A stretch of 64,000 nt of DNA from Bacillus sp. FSL H8-0547 (GCA_038002745.1 JBBODD010000001.1:620001-684000), one strand, 5' to 3'; shown: positions 51,628 through 61,617, numbered from the stretch's first letter. Numbers and translations: made by a program. The notes: generated by a model from the letters alone, not told the origin.

Positions 51628-52992
51628 TTAGATTAAGTACTGCATAAACATTGTGGCCATTCCGAAATAAATAAGGATGGAAATAATGTCATTAATCGTT
51701 GTAATAAACGGGCCGGATGCAACGGCCGGGTCGACCTTCAGCCTGTGCATGATAAGAGGCACAAACGCTCCGGCAATTGTCGCGACAGTCAGCGTGGCAA
51801 GAATGGATACACCGACAAGCAGACCAAGATACAGATCCTGTTTCCAGAAGTACACGACGCCCGTTACAAGAACTCCGCAGACAGCACCATTAATTAAGCC
51901 GGTTCCCGCTTCACGGGCAATGATTTTGAAGTTTCCGCCTTCTTCATCCCCCATGGCAATTCGGCGGACGGCAACTGCCAGTGCCTGCGTGCCTGTATTT
52001 CCGGCCATTCCGGCAATTAATGGAATGAAGACAGCAAGAATTGCTACCTTATCAAGGGTCTCTTCAAACTGCCCGATCAGATTGGCCGTCAGCATCCCGA
52101 GAAATAAAAGAATCACGAGCCATGGCAGTCTTTTTTTAGCAGCGGAAAGAGGACCTCTGTCAATAGAGTCCACATCCGAAACCCCTGCGAGCTTGGAATA
52201 GTCATCAGATGCTTCTTCATCAATAACGTCCACGATATCATCAACCGTAATAATTCCAAGAAGGTGATTTTGAAAATCAACAACTGGCAGCGCAAGAAAG
52301 TTGTAATCCCGCATTTTCCGGGCAACTTCTTCCTGGTCTTCCCCAACACTGACGGAAAACACACGCTCACTCATGATTTCGCCAATCATCACATCGTCGT
52401 CACTCACGATTAAATCTCTGAGAGAGATAACTCCCGCCAGGTGCTTATCTTCATCAATGACATACAGATAATAGATGGTTTCAGCATCAGGAGCCTCATG
52501 CTTAAGGATATGCATCGCCGATTTGACGGTTTGATTCGCCTGAATCGCGATAAATTCCGTCGTCATGATACTTCCTGCTGTAAACTCTTCATAATGAAGG
52601 AGCTCGCGGATTTCCTTCGCTGCTTCATCGTCCATAATGGTCAGGTAGCTTGCAACCTGATCTTTGTTGAGCTCATTCAGAACATCTACCGCATCATCCG
52701 CATACATGTGCTCAAGCATTTGCGAAGCAAACCTTGGATCCATTTCTGACAGATACATTTCGTAGTTGTATTCTTCATCTTCGATATTTTCAAACAGGGC
52801 AGCCATCTCTTCAGGAGACAAATACTGATAGACCCTTGAACGCTCTTCCTGTTCGAGCTTTACGAACATTTTTGCCTGGTCATATGGATGCTGCTCCAAA
52901 AACAGCGAGCGAAAACCGTCAAAGTCTTCATTCTCTAATGCTGTCACGAGCGCTTCTGTCTCAATGACAACTTTTTCTTTTTCTTCTGACAT
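51628..52992 (-). CDS. mgtE: Magnesium transporter MgtE
   Basis: 454 residues. N domain (residues ~1-130), two CBS domains (~130-260, including 'IIYYLYVIDEDKHLAGVIS'-like segments and 'ALPVVDFQNHLLGIITVDDI'), a plug helix, then five transmembrane helices with the conserved 'GMAGNTGTQALAVAVRRIA' and late 'PAVASGPFITTINDIISILI'. It is placed between yjbQ and the RodA-like gene. No M-box is visible upstream. Confidence 0.93.
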   Translation of the reverse strand: MSEEKEKVVIETEALVTALENEDFDGFRSLFLEQHPYDQAKMFVKLEQEERSRVYQYLSPEEMAALFENIEDEEYNYEMYLSEMDPRFASQMLEHMYADDAVDVLNELNKDQVASYLTIMDDEAAKEIRELLHYEEFTAGSIMTTEFIAIQANQTVKSAMHILKHEAPDAETIYYLYVIDEDKHLAGVISLRDLIVSDDDVMIGEIMSERVFSVSVGEDQEEVARKMRDYNFLALPVVDFQNHLLGIITVDDIVDVIDEEASDDYSKLAGVSDVDSIDRGPLSAAKKRLPWLVILLFLGMLTANLIGQFEETLDKVAILAVFIPLIAGMAGNTGTQALAVAVRRIAMGDEEGGNFKIIAREAGTGLINGAVCGVLVTGVVYFWKQDLYLGLLVGVSILATLTVATIAGAFVPLIMHRLKVDPAVASGPFITTINDIISILIYFGMATMFMQYLI

Positions 52993-53271
52993 AAAGAATC
53001 TCCTCCTCTCCCTGTCGCTAAATCACCGGGAAATCAAAATGTCATGAAATTGTGATACAAATCGTCTATTCGCTGTAAACATGCGCCGGTACGGCATTCT
53101 GCAGTCTTCACAACCGTTTTTTCATTGTGATAAGGTATCATGTTTTTGACTGATTTACAAATGAATCCTTTGCAAAACCGTCAATTTTCGCTAAGATTGA
53201 AAAAGATGATTTTCGCTTGCAAGCTAAGCACAAACCATATAATGACTGAAAGTACAAGAAAGGGATCCCGT

Positions 53272-54447
53272 ATGAACACAGATAAATCCCCACAGCAGCA
53301 ATTAGATTACACGCTGATTTTTATTATGTTTTTAATGGCACTGACCAGTGCCGTCGCCATAAGCAGTGCCCAGCCTACTTTACCCGAAAAATTGCAGAAT
53401 ATAAACTTTGCGTTTCTGCAGCTCAGATGGTACATCATCGGTATTATCGCCGTCATTGGAACGATGATTATCGACTTTGACCGCTTCAAGCAGCTCTCAT
53501 GGTATTTATATGGATTCGGGATGCTTTTGCTCATCGGCCTTGAAATTCTTCCGCCGCCGATTGTAGAGCCGATCAAAGGCGCGACAAGCTGGTACACACT
53601 GCCCGGAATCGGAAACTTCCAGCCTTCTGAATTAATGAAGATCTTCATGATTATTGTGCTCAGCAGAATTATAGCAGATCACAGGGAGAAATACGCAACC
53701 AATACTGTGAGAGACGACTTGCTCCTATTAGGTAAAGTATTTGCAGCAGCCGCACCTCCCATACTCCTGCTGATGAGACAGCCGGATACAGGGATGACGA
53801 TGGTTTTTTGCGCCATCATCGGATCACTGATCCTCGTTTCTGGCGTGAAATGGAAAATCATTCTCGGCTTCGTTTTTTCAGGTGCTGCCGTTTTTGCCAT
53901 GGGAGTCGGCATCTATTTTGCCTTCCCGAGTTTTTTCAACACGTATATTCTTGATACGAACTCGTACAAGCTGGACCGGATTTACGGCTGGCTGAACCCT
54001 TATGAATACTCTAACGATATCGGATTTCAGCTGATTAAATCGCTCCTTGCCATCGGCTCCGGAGAATTATACGGCAAAGGCTATCAGCAGCTGGAAGTAT
54101 ACCTGCCTGAAGGACATACGGACTTCATCTTTGCGATTATCAGTGAACAGTTCGGCTTCATCGGTGGAAGTATTGTCATTTCCCTGTTTTTCCTTCTGAT
54201 CTACCGGATGGTTCACATCGCACTTGAAAGCAACGACCCGTTCGGCAGCTTTCTTTGCACGGGCGTAATCGGCATGATCACATTCCAGGTTTTCCAGAAT
54301 GTCGGCATGACCGTCGGCCTCCTGCCGATTACAGGACTTCCGCTCCCGTTCATCAGCTACGGAGGAAGCTCGCTTGCCACTTACATGATTGCCATTGGAA
54401 TTGTGCTGAATGTCCGCTCAAGAACGAGAAAGTATATGTTTGATTAA
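53272..54447 (+). CDS. RodA/FtsW/SpoVE-family cell-shape protein (SEDS glycosyltransferase)
   Basis: 391 residues from the ATG at 53272 (AAGAAAGGGATCCCGT-ATG). About ten helices with SEDS motifs: 'SWYTLPGIGNFQPSELMKI', 'QPDTGMTMVF', 'LEVYLPEGHTDFIFAIISEQ' and 'GLPLPFISYGGSSLATYM'. These proteins polymerise peptidoglycan glycan strands. Closest to RodA in length (B. subtilis 393), but not the main-locus copy by context. Confidence 0.88.
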   Translation: MNTDKSPQQQLDYTLIFIMFLMALTSAVAISSAQPTLPEKLQNINFAFLQLRWYIIGIIAVIGTMIIDFDRFKQLSWYLYGFGMLLLIGLEILPPPIVEPIKGATSWYTLPGIGNFQPSELMKIFMIIVLSRIIADHREKYATNTVRDDLLLLGKVFAAAAPPILLLMRQPDTGMTMVFCAIIGSLILVSGVKWKIILGFVFSGAAVFAMGVGIYFAFPSFFNTYILDTNSYKLDRIYGWLNPYEYSNDIGFQLIKSLLAIGSGELYGKGYQQLEVYLPEGHTDFIFAIISEQFGFIGGSIVISLFFLLIYRMVHIALESNDPFGSFLCTGVIGMITFQVFQNVGMTVGLLPITGLPLPFISYGGSSLATYMIAIGIVLNVRSRTRKYMFD

Positions 54448-54473
54448 CCCGCTTACGTGAGCGGGTTTTTCTT
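54447..54473 (+). terminator. Terminator of the RodA-like gene
   Basis: AACCCGCT-TACG-TGAGCGGGTTTTTCTTT. Confidence 0.88.
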
Positions 54474-54568
54474 TATAATGGGATGCAATTGTGCATTTAA
54501 TGGAAGAATAAATCCAGATGCTTTTTTTGATAAGATGAAGAAAAGAGAAAAGTAAGGAAGTGGCAGGT

Positions 54569-55312
54569 GTGAAGCTCGATATTATCGGAGATATACACGG
54601 ATGTTTTGATGAGTTTAAAAGCTTGACGGAAAAGCTTGGGTACGACTGGGCCGGCGGATTTCCGCTCCACCCTGACCGGAAGCTTGCGTTTGTAGGTGAT
54701 CTTGCTGACAGAGGACCAAAGTCGCTCAAGGTTATTGCAACCGTTGTGGCTTTAATAGAGAACAATGCAGCCTATTATGTGCCCGGCAATCACTGCAATA
54801 AACTGTACCGTTACATGCTCGGGAACAAAGTCCAGGTCGCCCACGGACTCGAAACTACCGCAGCAGAGCTTGAGTCCCTGGAAGAAGAAGAACGAAAACA
54901 GATCTATGCAAGCTTCATGAACCTGTACGAACAGGCTCCTCTCTATCAGGTGGTTGACGGTGGTGCACTGGTCATTGCCCACGCCGGGATCCGGGCAGAT
55001 TACATAGGAAAAACGAACAAAAAGGTCAAAGAATTTGTTCTGTACGGAGATATTACGGGCCAAACGAATCCGGACGGCACCCCTGTCAGACGAGACTGGG
55101 CCAAGCTGTACCGCGGAAAACCCTTTATCGTGTACGGACATACGCCGGTGCGCAAAGCCAGATTCGTCGGGAACACAGTCAACATTGACACCGGAGCAGT
55201 ATTTGGCGGAATGCTGACAGCCCTCAGGTACCCGGAAAAAGAGACGGTGACTGTGCCCTCTTCCATGCCTTACGTTGAAACACGTTTCAGGGAGCTGGAC
55301 GGGACGGAGTGA
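54569..55312 (+). CDS. prpE: Bis(5'-nucleosyl)-tetraphosphatase PrpE
   Basis: About 247 residues from the GTG at 54569 (AGGAAGTGG upstream), giving the usual N-terminus '[11 protein letters not shown]'; GTG 54560 is less likely. Metallophosphatase motifs GDIHG, '[10 protein letters not shown]', 'YVPGNHCNK' and 'VYGHTPV'. It hydrolyses Ap4A and in B. subtilis affects spore germination. Confidence 0.92.
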   Translation: MKLDIIGDIHGCFDEFKSLTEKLGYDWAGGFPLHPDRKLAFVGDLADRGPKSLKVIATVVALIENNAAYYVPGNHCNKLYRYMLGNKVQVAHGLETTAAELESLEEEERKQIYASFMNLYEQAPLYQVVDGGALVIAHAGIRADYIGKTNKKVKEFVLYGDITGQTNPDGTPVRRDWAKLYRGKPFIVYGHTPVRKARFVGNTVNIDTGAVFGGMLTALRYPEKETVTVPSSMPYVETRFRELDGTE

Positions 55313-55343
55313 GGGGATGAAGGTGGAAGTATATTGTTGTGAA

Positions 55344-55625
55344 AGGGTATCATTTCTATGAAAATGGTGCCCTTTATTTTGGATGCGGCGAATTATAGGG
55401 TTTCGTATTGGTGTAATGGTGTCTTATATTTTTGCGGCAATCTTTTATAGGGCAGCATTTTAGGGTTTTGTTGGCCTATTTTTCAGATGGAGCATTTTAT
55501 AGGGTTGCATTTTCATGTTTTGCTGCCCTATATTTCTGAGGGAGCTATTTATAGGGTTGCATTTTCATGTTTTACTTCCCTATATTCCGGAGGGCGCATT
55601 TCAATAGGGTTTCATTTCAGCTATC
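55344..55625. repeat. 52-bp tandem repeat array B (stem-loop units)
   Basis: The AGGG(T) of each unit is at 55344, 55397, 55449, 55501, 55553 and 55606: period 52-53. Full unit: TATAGGG, about 21 bases, CCCTATA (for example 55498-55504 / 55526-55532). Unit 1 has AAAGGG/CCCTTT instead, a paired change that keeps the stem. Noncoding as far as I can see; it occupies the first half of the 636-base gap after prpE. Confidence 0.85.
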
Positions 55626-55764
55626 CAAACTCTTTTCAGGCACACTAACTACCTCTTTTTCTAGCAAGATCTTGGGCATTTTTGAGTTGATTTGCGTCCC
55701 TGAATGATGCAAGTCAGCTAAATCTTGGGCTGGTGCAGATCCGCTCTTCTGGGCAGGATGCATT

Positions 55765-55857
55765 ACTGCCGACAATCCGCCCAACACAACCAGCTTCATC
55801 CGATTTACAACTAACTATCCATGCATAACTACCAACTTTCCTTGTTTTACTACCAAC
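55765..55857. repeat. 21-bp tandem repeat array
   Basis: Plus-strand ACTACCAAC-type cores at 55765, 55786, 55807, 55828 and 55849, exactly 21 bases apart. On the minus strand they read GTTGGTAGT and could encode heptads of the form VGSxxxx within a 62-codon open frame (55714-55902) that lacks convincing start signals. Not annotated as a gene. Confidence 0.75.
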
Positions 55858-55911
55858 CCTCTTTAAACCAGCATTTCTGCCAATTGACTCTATAGAATCC
55901 AACTATCAAAA

Positions 55912-55936
55912 ACCGCCGGCATAATCGACGGCGGTC
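55912..55936 (-). terminator. Terminator of yjbO
   Basis: Minus strand ACCGCCG-TCGATTATGC-CGGCGGT followed by TTTTTG, 13 bases beyond the yjbO stop. Confidence 0.8.
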
Positions 55937-55948
55937 TTCTTTCAATTA

Positions 55949-56842
55949 TCAGCCTTTCAGCACTGCCTGCATATCTGCTGGAATCTCCGCTTCAAACGTC
56001 ATTTCCTTCTCAAGAAGCGGGTGAAAAAAGGAGAGTACTCTGCTGTGCAGTGCCTGTCTCCCAATCAGGTCCCTGCTTCCTCCGTAAAGGCTGTCTCCGC
56101 AAAGCGGGTGCCCGATATAAGCCATATGAACCCGGATCTGATGAGTGCGGCCGGTTTCGAGCCTGAGAGTTACAAGGGTGTACTTTTCCGCAGAAGACAT
56201 CACCTGATATTGCGTGACTGCATCCTGTCCGTCTTCCCGCACAGTCCGTTCGATGATGCTTTCCTCTTTGCGTCCGATTGGTGCATCAATGATTCCGCTC
56301 TCCTCGGTCAAAGCCCCTTCTACTAAAGCGGCATATGTCCGCTTAATGCTTCCCTGCTTTTGCATGGAAGAAAAGAGCGAATGGGCAAAACGGTGCTTCG
56401 CGACAAGCATGAGTCCCGAAGTATCTTTATCCAGGCGGTTCACAGCATGAATGGTTGCAGCGATTCCGTTTTCCCGGTAATAGTCCAGCAGGCCGTTTGC
56501 AAGGGTTCCGCCCGGGTGTTCTCTGGACGGGATTGTGGGTACAAACGGAGGTTTGTTGATCACAAGGCACCATTCATCTTCATACACAATATCCAAATCC
56601 ATTTTTTCCGGAACAATCCCTGCGCTTGGCTCTTCAGGCGGAAACGTCACCTTCAGGTCATCTCCGGCAGAGAGCGCTGCACGGACTGTTGCATGTTCCC
56701 CGTTCAGCAGAATGCTTCCGCCTGCAAACTTGATGTCGGTTAAGGCACGCTTTGAAATTTTTTTCTCTTTCAGATAGTCTTTGATGGTTTTTCCTTCGTC
56801 TTCAGAAGGAATCGTCCATGATAATAAAAACGCGTCCACAGG
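55949..56842 (-). CDS. yjbO: RluA/RluD-family pseudouridine synthase (YjbO)
   Basis: 297 residues from the ATG at 56842; a GGAG lies in the nadK stop region 4 bases before it. N-terminal S4-like domain ('TIKDYLKEKKISKRALTDIK'), catalytic Asp in 'AVNRLDKDTSGLMLVAK', and 'ETGRTHQIRVHMAYIGHPLC'. It modifies uridine in rRNA (probably 23S); the exact site is unknown. Third gene of relQ-nadK-yjbO. Confidence 0.9.
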   Translation of the reverse strand, partial: PVDAFLLSWTIPSEDEGKTIKDYLKEKKISKRALTDIKFAGGSILLNGEHATVRAALSAGDDLKVTFPPEEPSAGIVPEKMDLDIVYEDEWCLVINKPPFVPTIPSREHPGGTLANGLLDYYRENGIAATIHAVNRLDKDTSGLMLVAKHRFAHSLFSSMQKQGSIKRTYAALVEGALTEESGIIDAPIGRKEESIIERTVREDGQDAVTQYQVMSSAEKYTLVTLRLETGRTHQIRVHMAYIGHPLCGDSLYGGSRDLIGRQALHSRVLSFFHPLLEKEMTFEAEIPADMQAVLKG

Positions 56843-56846
56843 CATG

Positions 56847-57641
56847 TCACTCCGATATGAATGAATCGCGGACACGCTTCCAGAATGGAAACGGTCTGAA
56901 CCGCGCAAATCTGATTTTTTCATTGGCTACCCTGCACTGAATCGATTTTACATCTTTGTGGAGAAGTGTTAAGTGATCGATTGTAATTTGAAAATCCACA
57001 TCATTAACCGGTTTCAGCAGGCATGTGTGATGGTCCGGCAGCACAAGCGGCGAGCCTACCGTTCTGAACACTCTGTTGTTGATGGAAGCCATTTCAGCCA
57101 CTTGAATGGCAGGGATAGAGGGATGGAGAATGGCTCCTCCAAGGGCTTTATTATAGGCTGTCGAGCCGGATGGCGTTGACATGCATAGCCCGTCTCCTCT
57201 GAACGTTTCAAAAAGCTGGCCTTTGATTTCTACATCCATAACAAGAGAGCCTTCAATGGCCTTTACGGTGCATTCATTGAGAGCAAGGTATCTTGCTTCG
57301 CGTCCGCCGTCATTATGTCTGATGATGACCTCAAGCAGCGGGTATTCCACTACCTGATAAGGCGTTTTGGCAATGGCGATCACAAGCTTTTCAATTTCAT
57401 CAGGGACCCAGTCTGCATAGAACCCGAGATGTCCCGTATGCACCCCTACAAAAGCCGTTTTATCAAGTCTGCTTCGGTATCTGTGAAACGCATACAGGAG
57501 CGTTCCGTCTCCTCCTACAGAAATCACAATATCAGGCTTGTCCTCGTCATACTCAAGCTGAAAGTCCATCAAGTAGGCTTTCATTTTATGCATCAAAGTA
57601 TTTGATACCGTGTCACCTTTAGATGTTACTGCAAATTTCAT
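56847..57641 (-). CDS. nadK: NAD kinase NadK (YjbN)
   Basis: 264 residues (B. subtilis about 266). '[15 protein letters not shown]' (GGDGT) near residue 45, 'ALNECTVK' and '[20 protein letters not shown]'. It phosphorylates NAD to NADP. It overlaps nothing; relQ ends 21 bases upstream. Confidence 0.94.
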   Translation of the reverse strand: MKFAVTSKGDTVSNTLMHKMKAYLMDFQLEYDEDKPDIVISVGGDGTLLYAFHRYRSRLDKTAFVGVHTGHLGFYADWVPDEIEKLVIAIAKTPYQVVEYPLLEVIIRHNDGGREARYLALNECTVKAIEGSLVMDVEIKGQLFETFRGDGLCMSTPSGSTAYNKALGGAILHPSIPAIQVAEMASINNRVFRTVGSPLVLPDHHTCLLKPVNDVDFQITIDHLTLLHKDVKSIQCRVANEKIRFARFRPFPFWKRVRDSFISE

Positions 57642-57662
57642 AGCAGCATGCCCCTTTTTTCA

Positions 57663-58295
57663 TCATTTATCATTCTTGTCCGTTTTCCTTGAAAAAATGA
57701 CTTGTGCATCTCGTATCTCCCCGCGGATTTTAGACATCTCTTCATCGAGCAGAAATGCTGCCTCCGCAGAGCTTTTCAGCCTGATTTTAATGTCCTCCGG
57801 AAAATTCCCGCTGTATTTGTAATTCAGGGAATGCTCAACGGTAGCCCAGAAGTTCATCGCAAGCGTCCGGATCTGAATCTCCACAAGGATGCTCTTCTCC
57901 CCTGAAACCGTCTGGACAGGATACTCTGCCACCACGTGATAGGAGCGGTATCCGCTTGCTTTTTTCTGTGTAATGTAATCCCGTTCTTCAATGATTTTAA
58001 AATCGTTCCGCTTCCTGAGCATCTCCACTACAATTTTAATATCATCAACAAACTGGCACATCATGCGGATGCCTGCAATGTCCTGCATATCGCGTTCCAG
58101 AGCGTCAAGCGGAATTTCTTTTCTCTTCGCTTTATCCAGAATGCTCGCGATTGGCTTCACCCTGCCGGTAACAAATTCAATTGGGGAATGCGTCCCTTCT
58201 AATTCATACTGAGATCTGGTTCCTCTCAGCTTTACTTTCAGCTCATCCACCGCCTGGCGGTACGGAGCTAAAAACACTTCCCAGTTTCTTCCGAT
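57663..58295 (-). CDS. relQ: Small alarmone synthetase RelQ (YjbM)
   Basis: 210 residues from the ATG at 58295 (AAAAGGGGGAAGGTT-ATG); B. subtilis 211. Synthetase motifs 'HSPIEFVTGRVKPIASILDK', 'DIAGIRMMCQFVDDIKIVVE', 'SGYRSYHVVAEYP' and 'VEIQIRTLAMNFWATVEHSL'. It makes (p)ppGpp without a hydrolase domain. Confidence 0.93.
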   Translation of the reverse strand: MGRNWEVFLAPYRQAVDELKVKLRGTRSQYELEGTHSPIEFVTGRVKPIASILDKAKRKEIPLDALERDMQDIAGIRMMCQFVDDIKIVVEMLRKRNDFKIIEERDYITQKKASGYRSYHVVAEYPVQTVSGEKSILVEIQIRTLAMNFWATVEHSLNYKYSGNFPEDIKIRLKSSAEAAFLLDEEMSKIRGEIRDAQVIFSRKTDKNDK

Positions 58296-58376
58296 CATAA
58301 CCTTCCCCCTTTTGTAAAAAAACGAAGCTGCAGCGTGCACTGCATTTGATCTCTTTTTAAGAAAATTCCTTATGTA

Positions 58377-58760
58377 TCAATCTTCCAAACCGAACGTTTC
58401 TACTGCTTTTCTTTCCATTTCTTCCCCGTAGTTTGCATTTCCTTTTATGTTTTCAAGCAGGGCTGATAATTCATCATGAAGATCCTTAAGCTCAATCGTC
58501 AGCCCATTGACCGTCAAATATGCCGGTATGCTGCTGTCGAGTGTTTCTTTAAGCTCCGGCCAAACCTTTGAAGGAAGATTAGCGTAGATAAATTCTTCTT
58601 GATAATCCAATATGTATATAAATGAAAGCTGATCCGAATCTGCAAGCACCTGGCCCACTGCAGTAAGTCCTGCAAGGTCTGACTCTTCAAAAGGCTGTGC
58701 CTGAAAGATCATCCGGTCATTTTCGCGTACTGCCCCTGTTACTTCAATTCTCTGTTTCAT
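58377..58760 (-). CDS. yjbL: YjbL (UPF0738-type) protein
   Basis: 127 residues from the ATG at 58760 (GGAAGGAGATTGCT-ATG); B. subtilis YjbL is 122. It is acidic with mixed alpha/beta pattern ('MIFQAQPFEESDLAGLTAVG', 'EFIYANLPSKVWPELKETLD'). Function unknown. It is divergent from yjbK. Confidence 0.8.
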   Translation of the reverse strand: MKQRIEVTGAVRENDRMIFQAQPFEESDLAGLTAVGQVLADSDQLSFIYILDYQEEFIYANLPSKVWPELKETLDSSIPAYLTVNGLTIELKDLHDELSALLENIKGNANYGEEMERKAVETFGLED

Positions 58761-58891
58761 AGCAATCTCCTTCCAAATCAATTCCACGTCTATTCTAACA
58801 TATTCCCCCTTTACATGATAAACATTGAAAACCCGTTTTTTAATTGCGATAATGGAAGAAGATAGTGTCAGAACGGAAAGGAACATCGTAT

Positions 58892-59482
58892 ATGAACCAG
58901 GAAATTGAAATTGAATATAAGAACCTGCTTACAAAACAGGAATTTGACAGATTGACCGATTTTTTCGGCTTTACAAAAGATGCATTCAGCCTTCAGGAAA
59001 ACCATTACTTTGACACGCCTGATTTTCAGCTGAAAGCCTCAAATGCTGCCCTGCGCATCCGGTTTAAAAATGGAAGCTATGTGCTTACACTGAAAGAGCC
59101 TGCAGAGATCGGACTGCTTGAAACACACCAGCAGCTGCACAAAGAAGAAGCGGAAGGGCTTTTGTTTTCGAATGAACGGCTGAGAGAGGGAGCCATTACA
59201 AAACAGCTCCAAAACCTCGGAGTAAATTCAGGTGACTTGAGGTTTTTCGGGACGCTGTCCACCTCACGGGCTGAAAAAAACACAGATGAAGGCTTAATTG
59301 TGCTTGATCACAGCCGATATTTAAATAAAGAGGATTACGAAATTGAGGTTGAAGTGACAAATGCGGAAGAGGGATATCGTTCTTTTCAGAACCTGCTTGC
59401 CTCTCACCATATTCCGGTTCGCAAAACCCCTAATAAAATCAAACGTTTTTACGACCAAAAACTTCTGACGGAAAACAAGTAA
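58892..59482 (+). CDS. yjbK: CYTH-domain protein YjbK (triphosphate tunnel metalloenzyme)
   Basis: 196 residues from the ATG at 58892 (AAAGGAACATCGTAT-ATG). N-terminal ExExK motif within '[13 protein letters not shown]', the Arg-rich '[17 protein letters not shown]', and 'KIKRFYDQ' at the end. It binds inorganic or organic triphosphates; relevant given the neighbouring alarmone synthetase. Confidence 0.9.
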   Translation: MNQEIEIEYKNLLTKQEFDRLTDFFGFTKDAFSLQENHYFDTPDFQLKASNAALRIRFKNGSYVLTLKEPAEIGLLETHQQLHKEEAEGLLFSNERLREGAITKQLQNLGVNSGDLRFFGTLSTSRAEKNTDEGLIVLDHSRYLNKEDYEIEVEVTNAEEGYRSFQNLLASHHIPVRKTPNKIKRFYDQKLLTENK

Positions 59483-59496
59483 GGAGTAAAAAGCAA

Positions 59497-60135
59497 ATGG
59501 ATATCGCCCATCTCAAATCAGCCCTGCAGCTGCAGGCATTGCGGAGTCTTTCAGGAGAAGAAACAACGGTTTCCCCCCTGTCCTCCCATTCTTATTTCAA
59601 GGATGTTTTTCAGTCTTTTATCAATGAGGATCAGAAAAACGATTCCGTTGCTGTCCGTACGCCAATTGGACTGCCGGTCCAGCTGACTCAGCCAGCGCCT
59701 TTACTGAATGATCACGTTCAAATAGAGAGTGCTCCAAAGCCTATGCCGGAAAATAGAACCTCACATATTGACGGCATTATTTCTGAAATGGCAGCCAAAT
59801 ATGGTGTGGACGAGAAATTGATCCGTTCAGTCATCAGACAGGAATCAAACTTCAATCCGGATGCGGTCAGTCATGCGGGGGCGGCAGGACTCATGCAGCT
59901 CATGCCTGCCACCGCCAGGTCACTTGGCGTATACAACGCTTTTGACCCGGTTCAGAATGTGGAAGGCGGCACGAAATACCTGAAGCAAATGCTCACGAAA
60001 TACAGCGGAAACGTATCGCTTGCTCTCGCTGCCTATAATGCAGGGCCGGGGAATGTGGATAAATACGGCGGAATTCCCCCTTTTAAAGAAACACGCAGCT
60101 ACGTTCAAAAAATTACAGATGCCTATTACGCCTGA
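59497..60135 (+). CDS. yjbJ: Soluble lytic transglycosylase CwlQ (YjbJ)
   Basis: 212 residues. The SLT domain is at residues ~95-212: catalytic Glu in '[18 protein letters not shown]', '[17 protein letters not shown]' and '[20 protein letters not shown]'. The N-terminal ~90 residues are a variable linker without an obvious signal peptide, as in B. subtilis CwlQ. Cuts peptidoglycan glycan strands. Confidence 0.9.
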   Translation: MDIAHLKSALQLQALRSLSGEETTVSPLSSHSYFKDVFQSFINEDQKNDSVAVRTPIGLPVQLTQPAPLLNDHVQIESAPKPMPENRTSHIDGIISEMAAKYGVDEKLIRSVIRQESNFNPDAVSHAGAAGLMQLMPATARSLGVYNAFDPVQNVEGGTKYLKQMLTKYSGNVSLALAAYNAGPGNVDKYGGIPPFKETRSYVQKITDAYYA

Positions 60136-60140
60136 TGAAG

Positions 60141-60170
60141 AGCTGATTCCAATGAATCGGCTTTTTTTTT
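60141..60170 (+). terminator. Terminator of yjbJ
   Basis: AGCTGATTC-CAAT-GAATCGGCT plus a run of nine T. Confidence 0.85.
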
Positions 60171-60271
60171 ATGCTGTTTCAAATACAGGACAGACCAGAA
60201 AAATCCCTGTCGCCTAAAAGCATAATTCCTTATATAATGAGAAAGAACTAAAGACACTCAGAGCAGTTTGT

Positions 60272-60300
60272 TTGAGCAATGGCAAGTCAGTTGTTACAAT
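60272..60300 (+). promoter_or_regulatory. Sigma-A promoter of yjbI-yjbH
   Basis: TTGAGC (60272-60277), 17-base spacer, TACAAT (60295-60300); 33 bases before the yjbI start. Confidence 0.6.
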
Positions 60301-60332
60301 AAGCTTATTACGAAATAAAGGAGATCACTGGA

Positions 60333-60743
60333 ATGGCTGATCAATTTGCAACACCGTACGAGGCGATCGGAGCAGATGCACTTTCGCAGCTGGTTGATGC
60401 CTTTTACCTAAGAGTGCATAAGCATCCTCTGCTCTCTCCGATTTTTCCGGATGATTTATCGGAAACAGCCAGAAAACAAAAACAATTTTTAACGCAATAC
60501 TTGGGCGGACCGTCTTTATATACAGAAGAACACGGACATCCCATGCTTCGCGCCAGGCATTTGCCATTTGAAATAACGCCTGAGAGAGCACGCGCGTGGC
60601 TGTCCTGCATGGAAGAAGCAATGGATGAACTGGATCTGGATGAACGATTTCAAGCATGGTTTTTTGAACGGCTGGAGCTGACGGCCCGGCATATGGTGAA
60701 CACACCTGACAAAGAGCTGCAAGAGAAAGGGATACACCAATGA
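60333..60743 (+). CDS. yjbI: Truncated haemoglobin YjbI (group II)
   Basis: 136 residues (B. subtilis YjbI 132). '[20 protein letters not shown]' (B helix) and '[19 protein letters not shown]' with the proximal His. It overlaps yjbH by 4 bases (ATGA). Oxygen-binding globin linked genetically to YjbH. Confidence 0.92.
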   Translation: MADQFATPYEAIGADALSQLVDAFYLRVHKHPLLSPIFPDDLSETARKQKQFLTQYLGGPSLYTEEHGHPMLRARHLPFEITPERARAWLSCMEEAMDELDLDERFQAWFFERLELTARHMVNTPDKELQEKGIHQ

Positions 60744-61615
60744 TGATAAGCCACAGTGAGAATACGGCACCTTTTTTCTCTCACTGCCAGGGAAACTCAA
60801 AAAAACCGCTTGAGATTTACATGTTTATCGATCCTTTATGTCCTGAATGCTGGGCTCTTGAGCCGATTATTAAAAAACTTCAGATTGAATACGGGCGTTT
60901 TTTCACTTTGAAACACATTATCAGCGGCCGTATCAACACGCTTAATCAATTCAAAAAGAGGACACCCGTCAATCAGTCAAAAGCATGGGAAAAAACGGCC
61001 AGTCTGACCGGCATGTCCTGCGACGGCATCCTTAAGTCAGAAAGCAACATTTCAGCACCTTTTGCAGCATCCCTGGCGGTTAAAGCTGCCGAGCTTCAGG
61101 GAAGAAAAGCCGGAATCAAATATTTGCGGAAGCTTCAGGAAGTTCTGTTTCTTGAAACGAGAAATATTTCAGAAGAAAGAGTACTCCTGGAGATTGCAAA
61201 AGAAGTAGGACTGGACGAAGATGAATTCATAAGAGATCTTCATTCGCCAAGCGCCGCGAAAGCACTTCAATGCGATTTGAAAATTTCTTCCGAGATGGAG
61301 GTTCAGGAAAATCCCACTCTTACGTTCTTCAATCAGAATGTGGATGAAGAAGGACTGAAGATAAGCGGAATCTATCCTTACGAAATGTATGTAGGCATCC
61401 TGTCTGAAATGATCGGGGACCTGCCGAAAAAATCTGTCGCTCCCCCTCTTGAAATCTTTCTGAGCTATTACCGTTTTGTAGCCACAGCCGAAATTGCCGC
61501 TGTCTACAATTTGACCCATGAAGATGCGGATAGGGAAATGAAAAAGTACATGCTTGCTCAAAAAGCAGAACGTGTCCCGCTCAAACACGGCACTTTCTGG
61601 AGATATATCAAATGA
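60740..61615 (+). CDS. yjbH: ClpXP adaptor protein SpxH (YjbH)
   Basis: 291 residues (B. subtilis 299). DsbA-like fold with '[20 protein letters not shown]' (CxxC-type near residue 30). It delivers Spx to ClpXP for degradation, coupling disulfide stress to Spx level. Co-transcribed with the globin. Confidence 0.92.
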   Translation: MMISHSENTAPFFSHCQGNSKKPLEIYMFIDPLCPECWALEPIIKKLQIEYGRFFTLKHIISGRINTLNQFKKRTPVNQSKAWEKTASLTGMSCDGILKSESNISAPFAASLAVKAAELQGRKAGIKYLRKLQEVLFLETRNISEERVLLEIAKEVGLDEDEFIRDLHSPSAAKALQCDLKISSEMEVQENPTLTFFNQNVDEEGLKISGIYPYEMYVGILSEMIGDLPKKSVAPPLEIFLSYYRFVATAEIAAVYNLTHEDADREMKKYMLAQKAERVPLKHGTFWRYIK

Positions 61616-61617
61616 AC

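Noticed and set aside
53000-53140. Possible Mg2+-sensing M-box upstream of mgtE
   Set aside because: Read on the minus strand, none of the conserved M-box core is present; the region is only a short leader with a good ribosome-binding site.
55617-55799. 60-codon minus-strand ORF in the prpE-yjbO gap
   Set aside because: No ribosome-binding site, no family resemblance, overlaps the 21-bp repeats.
55714-55902. 62-codon ORF over the 21-bp repeats as a real gene
   Set aside because: No convincing ribosome-binding site or promoter; the frame may follow simply from a 21-base (multiple of 3) repeat.
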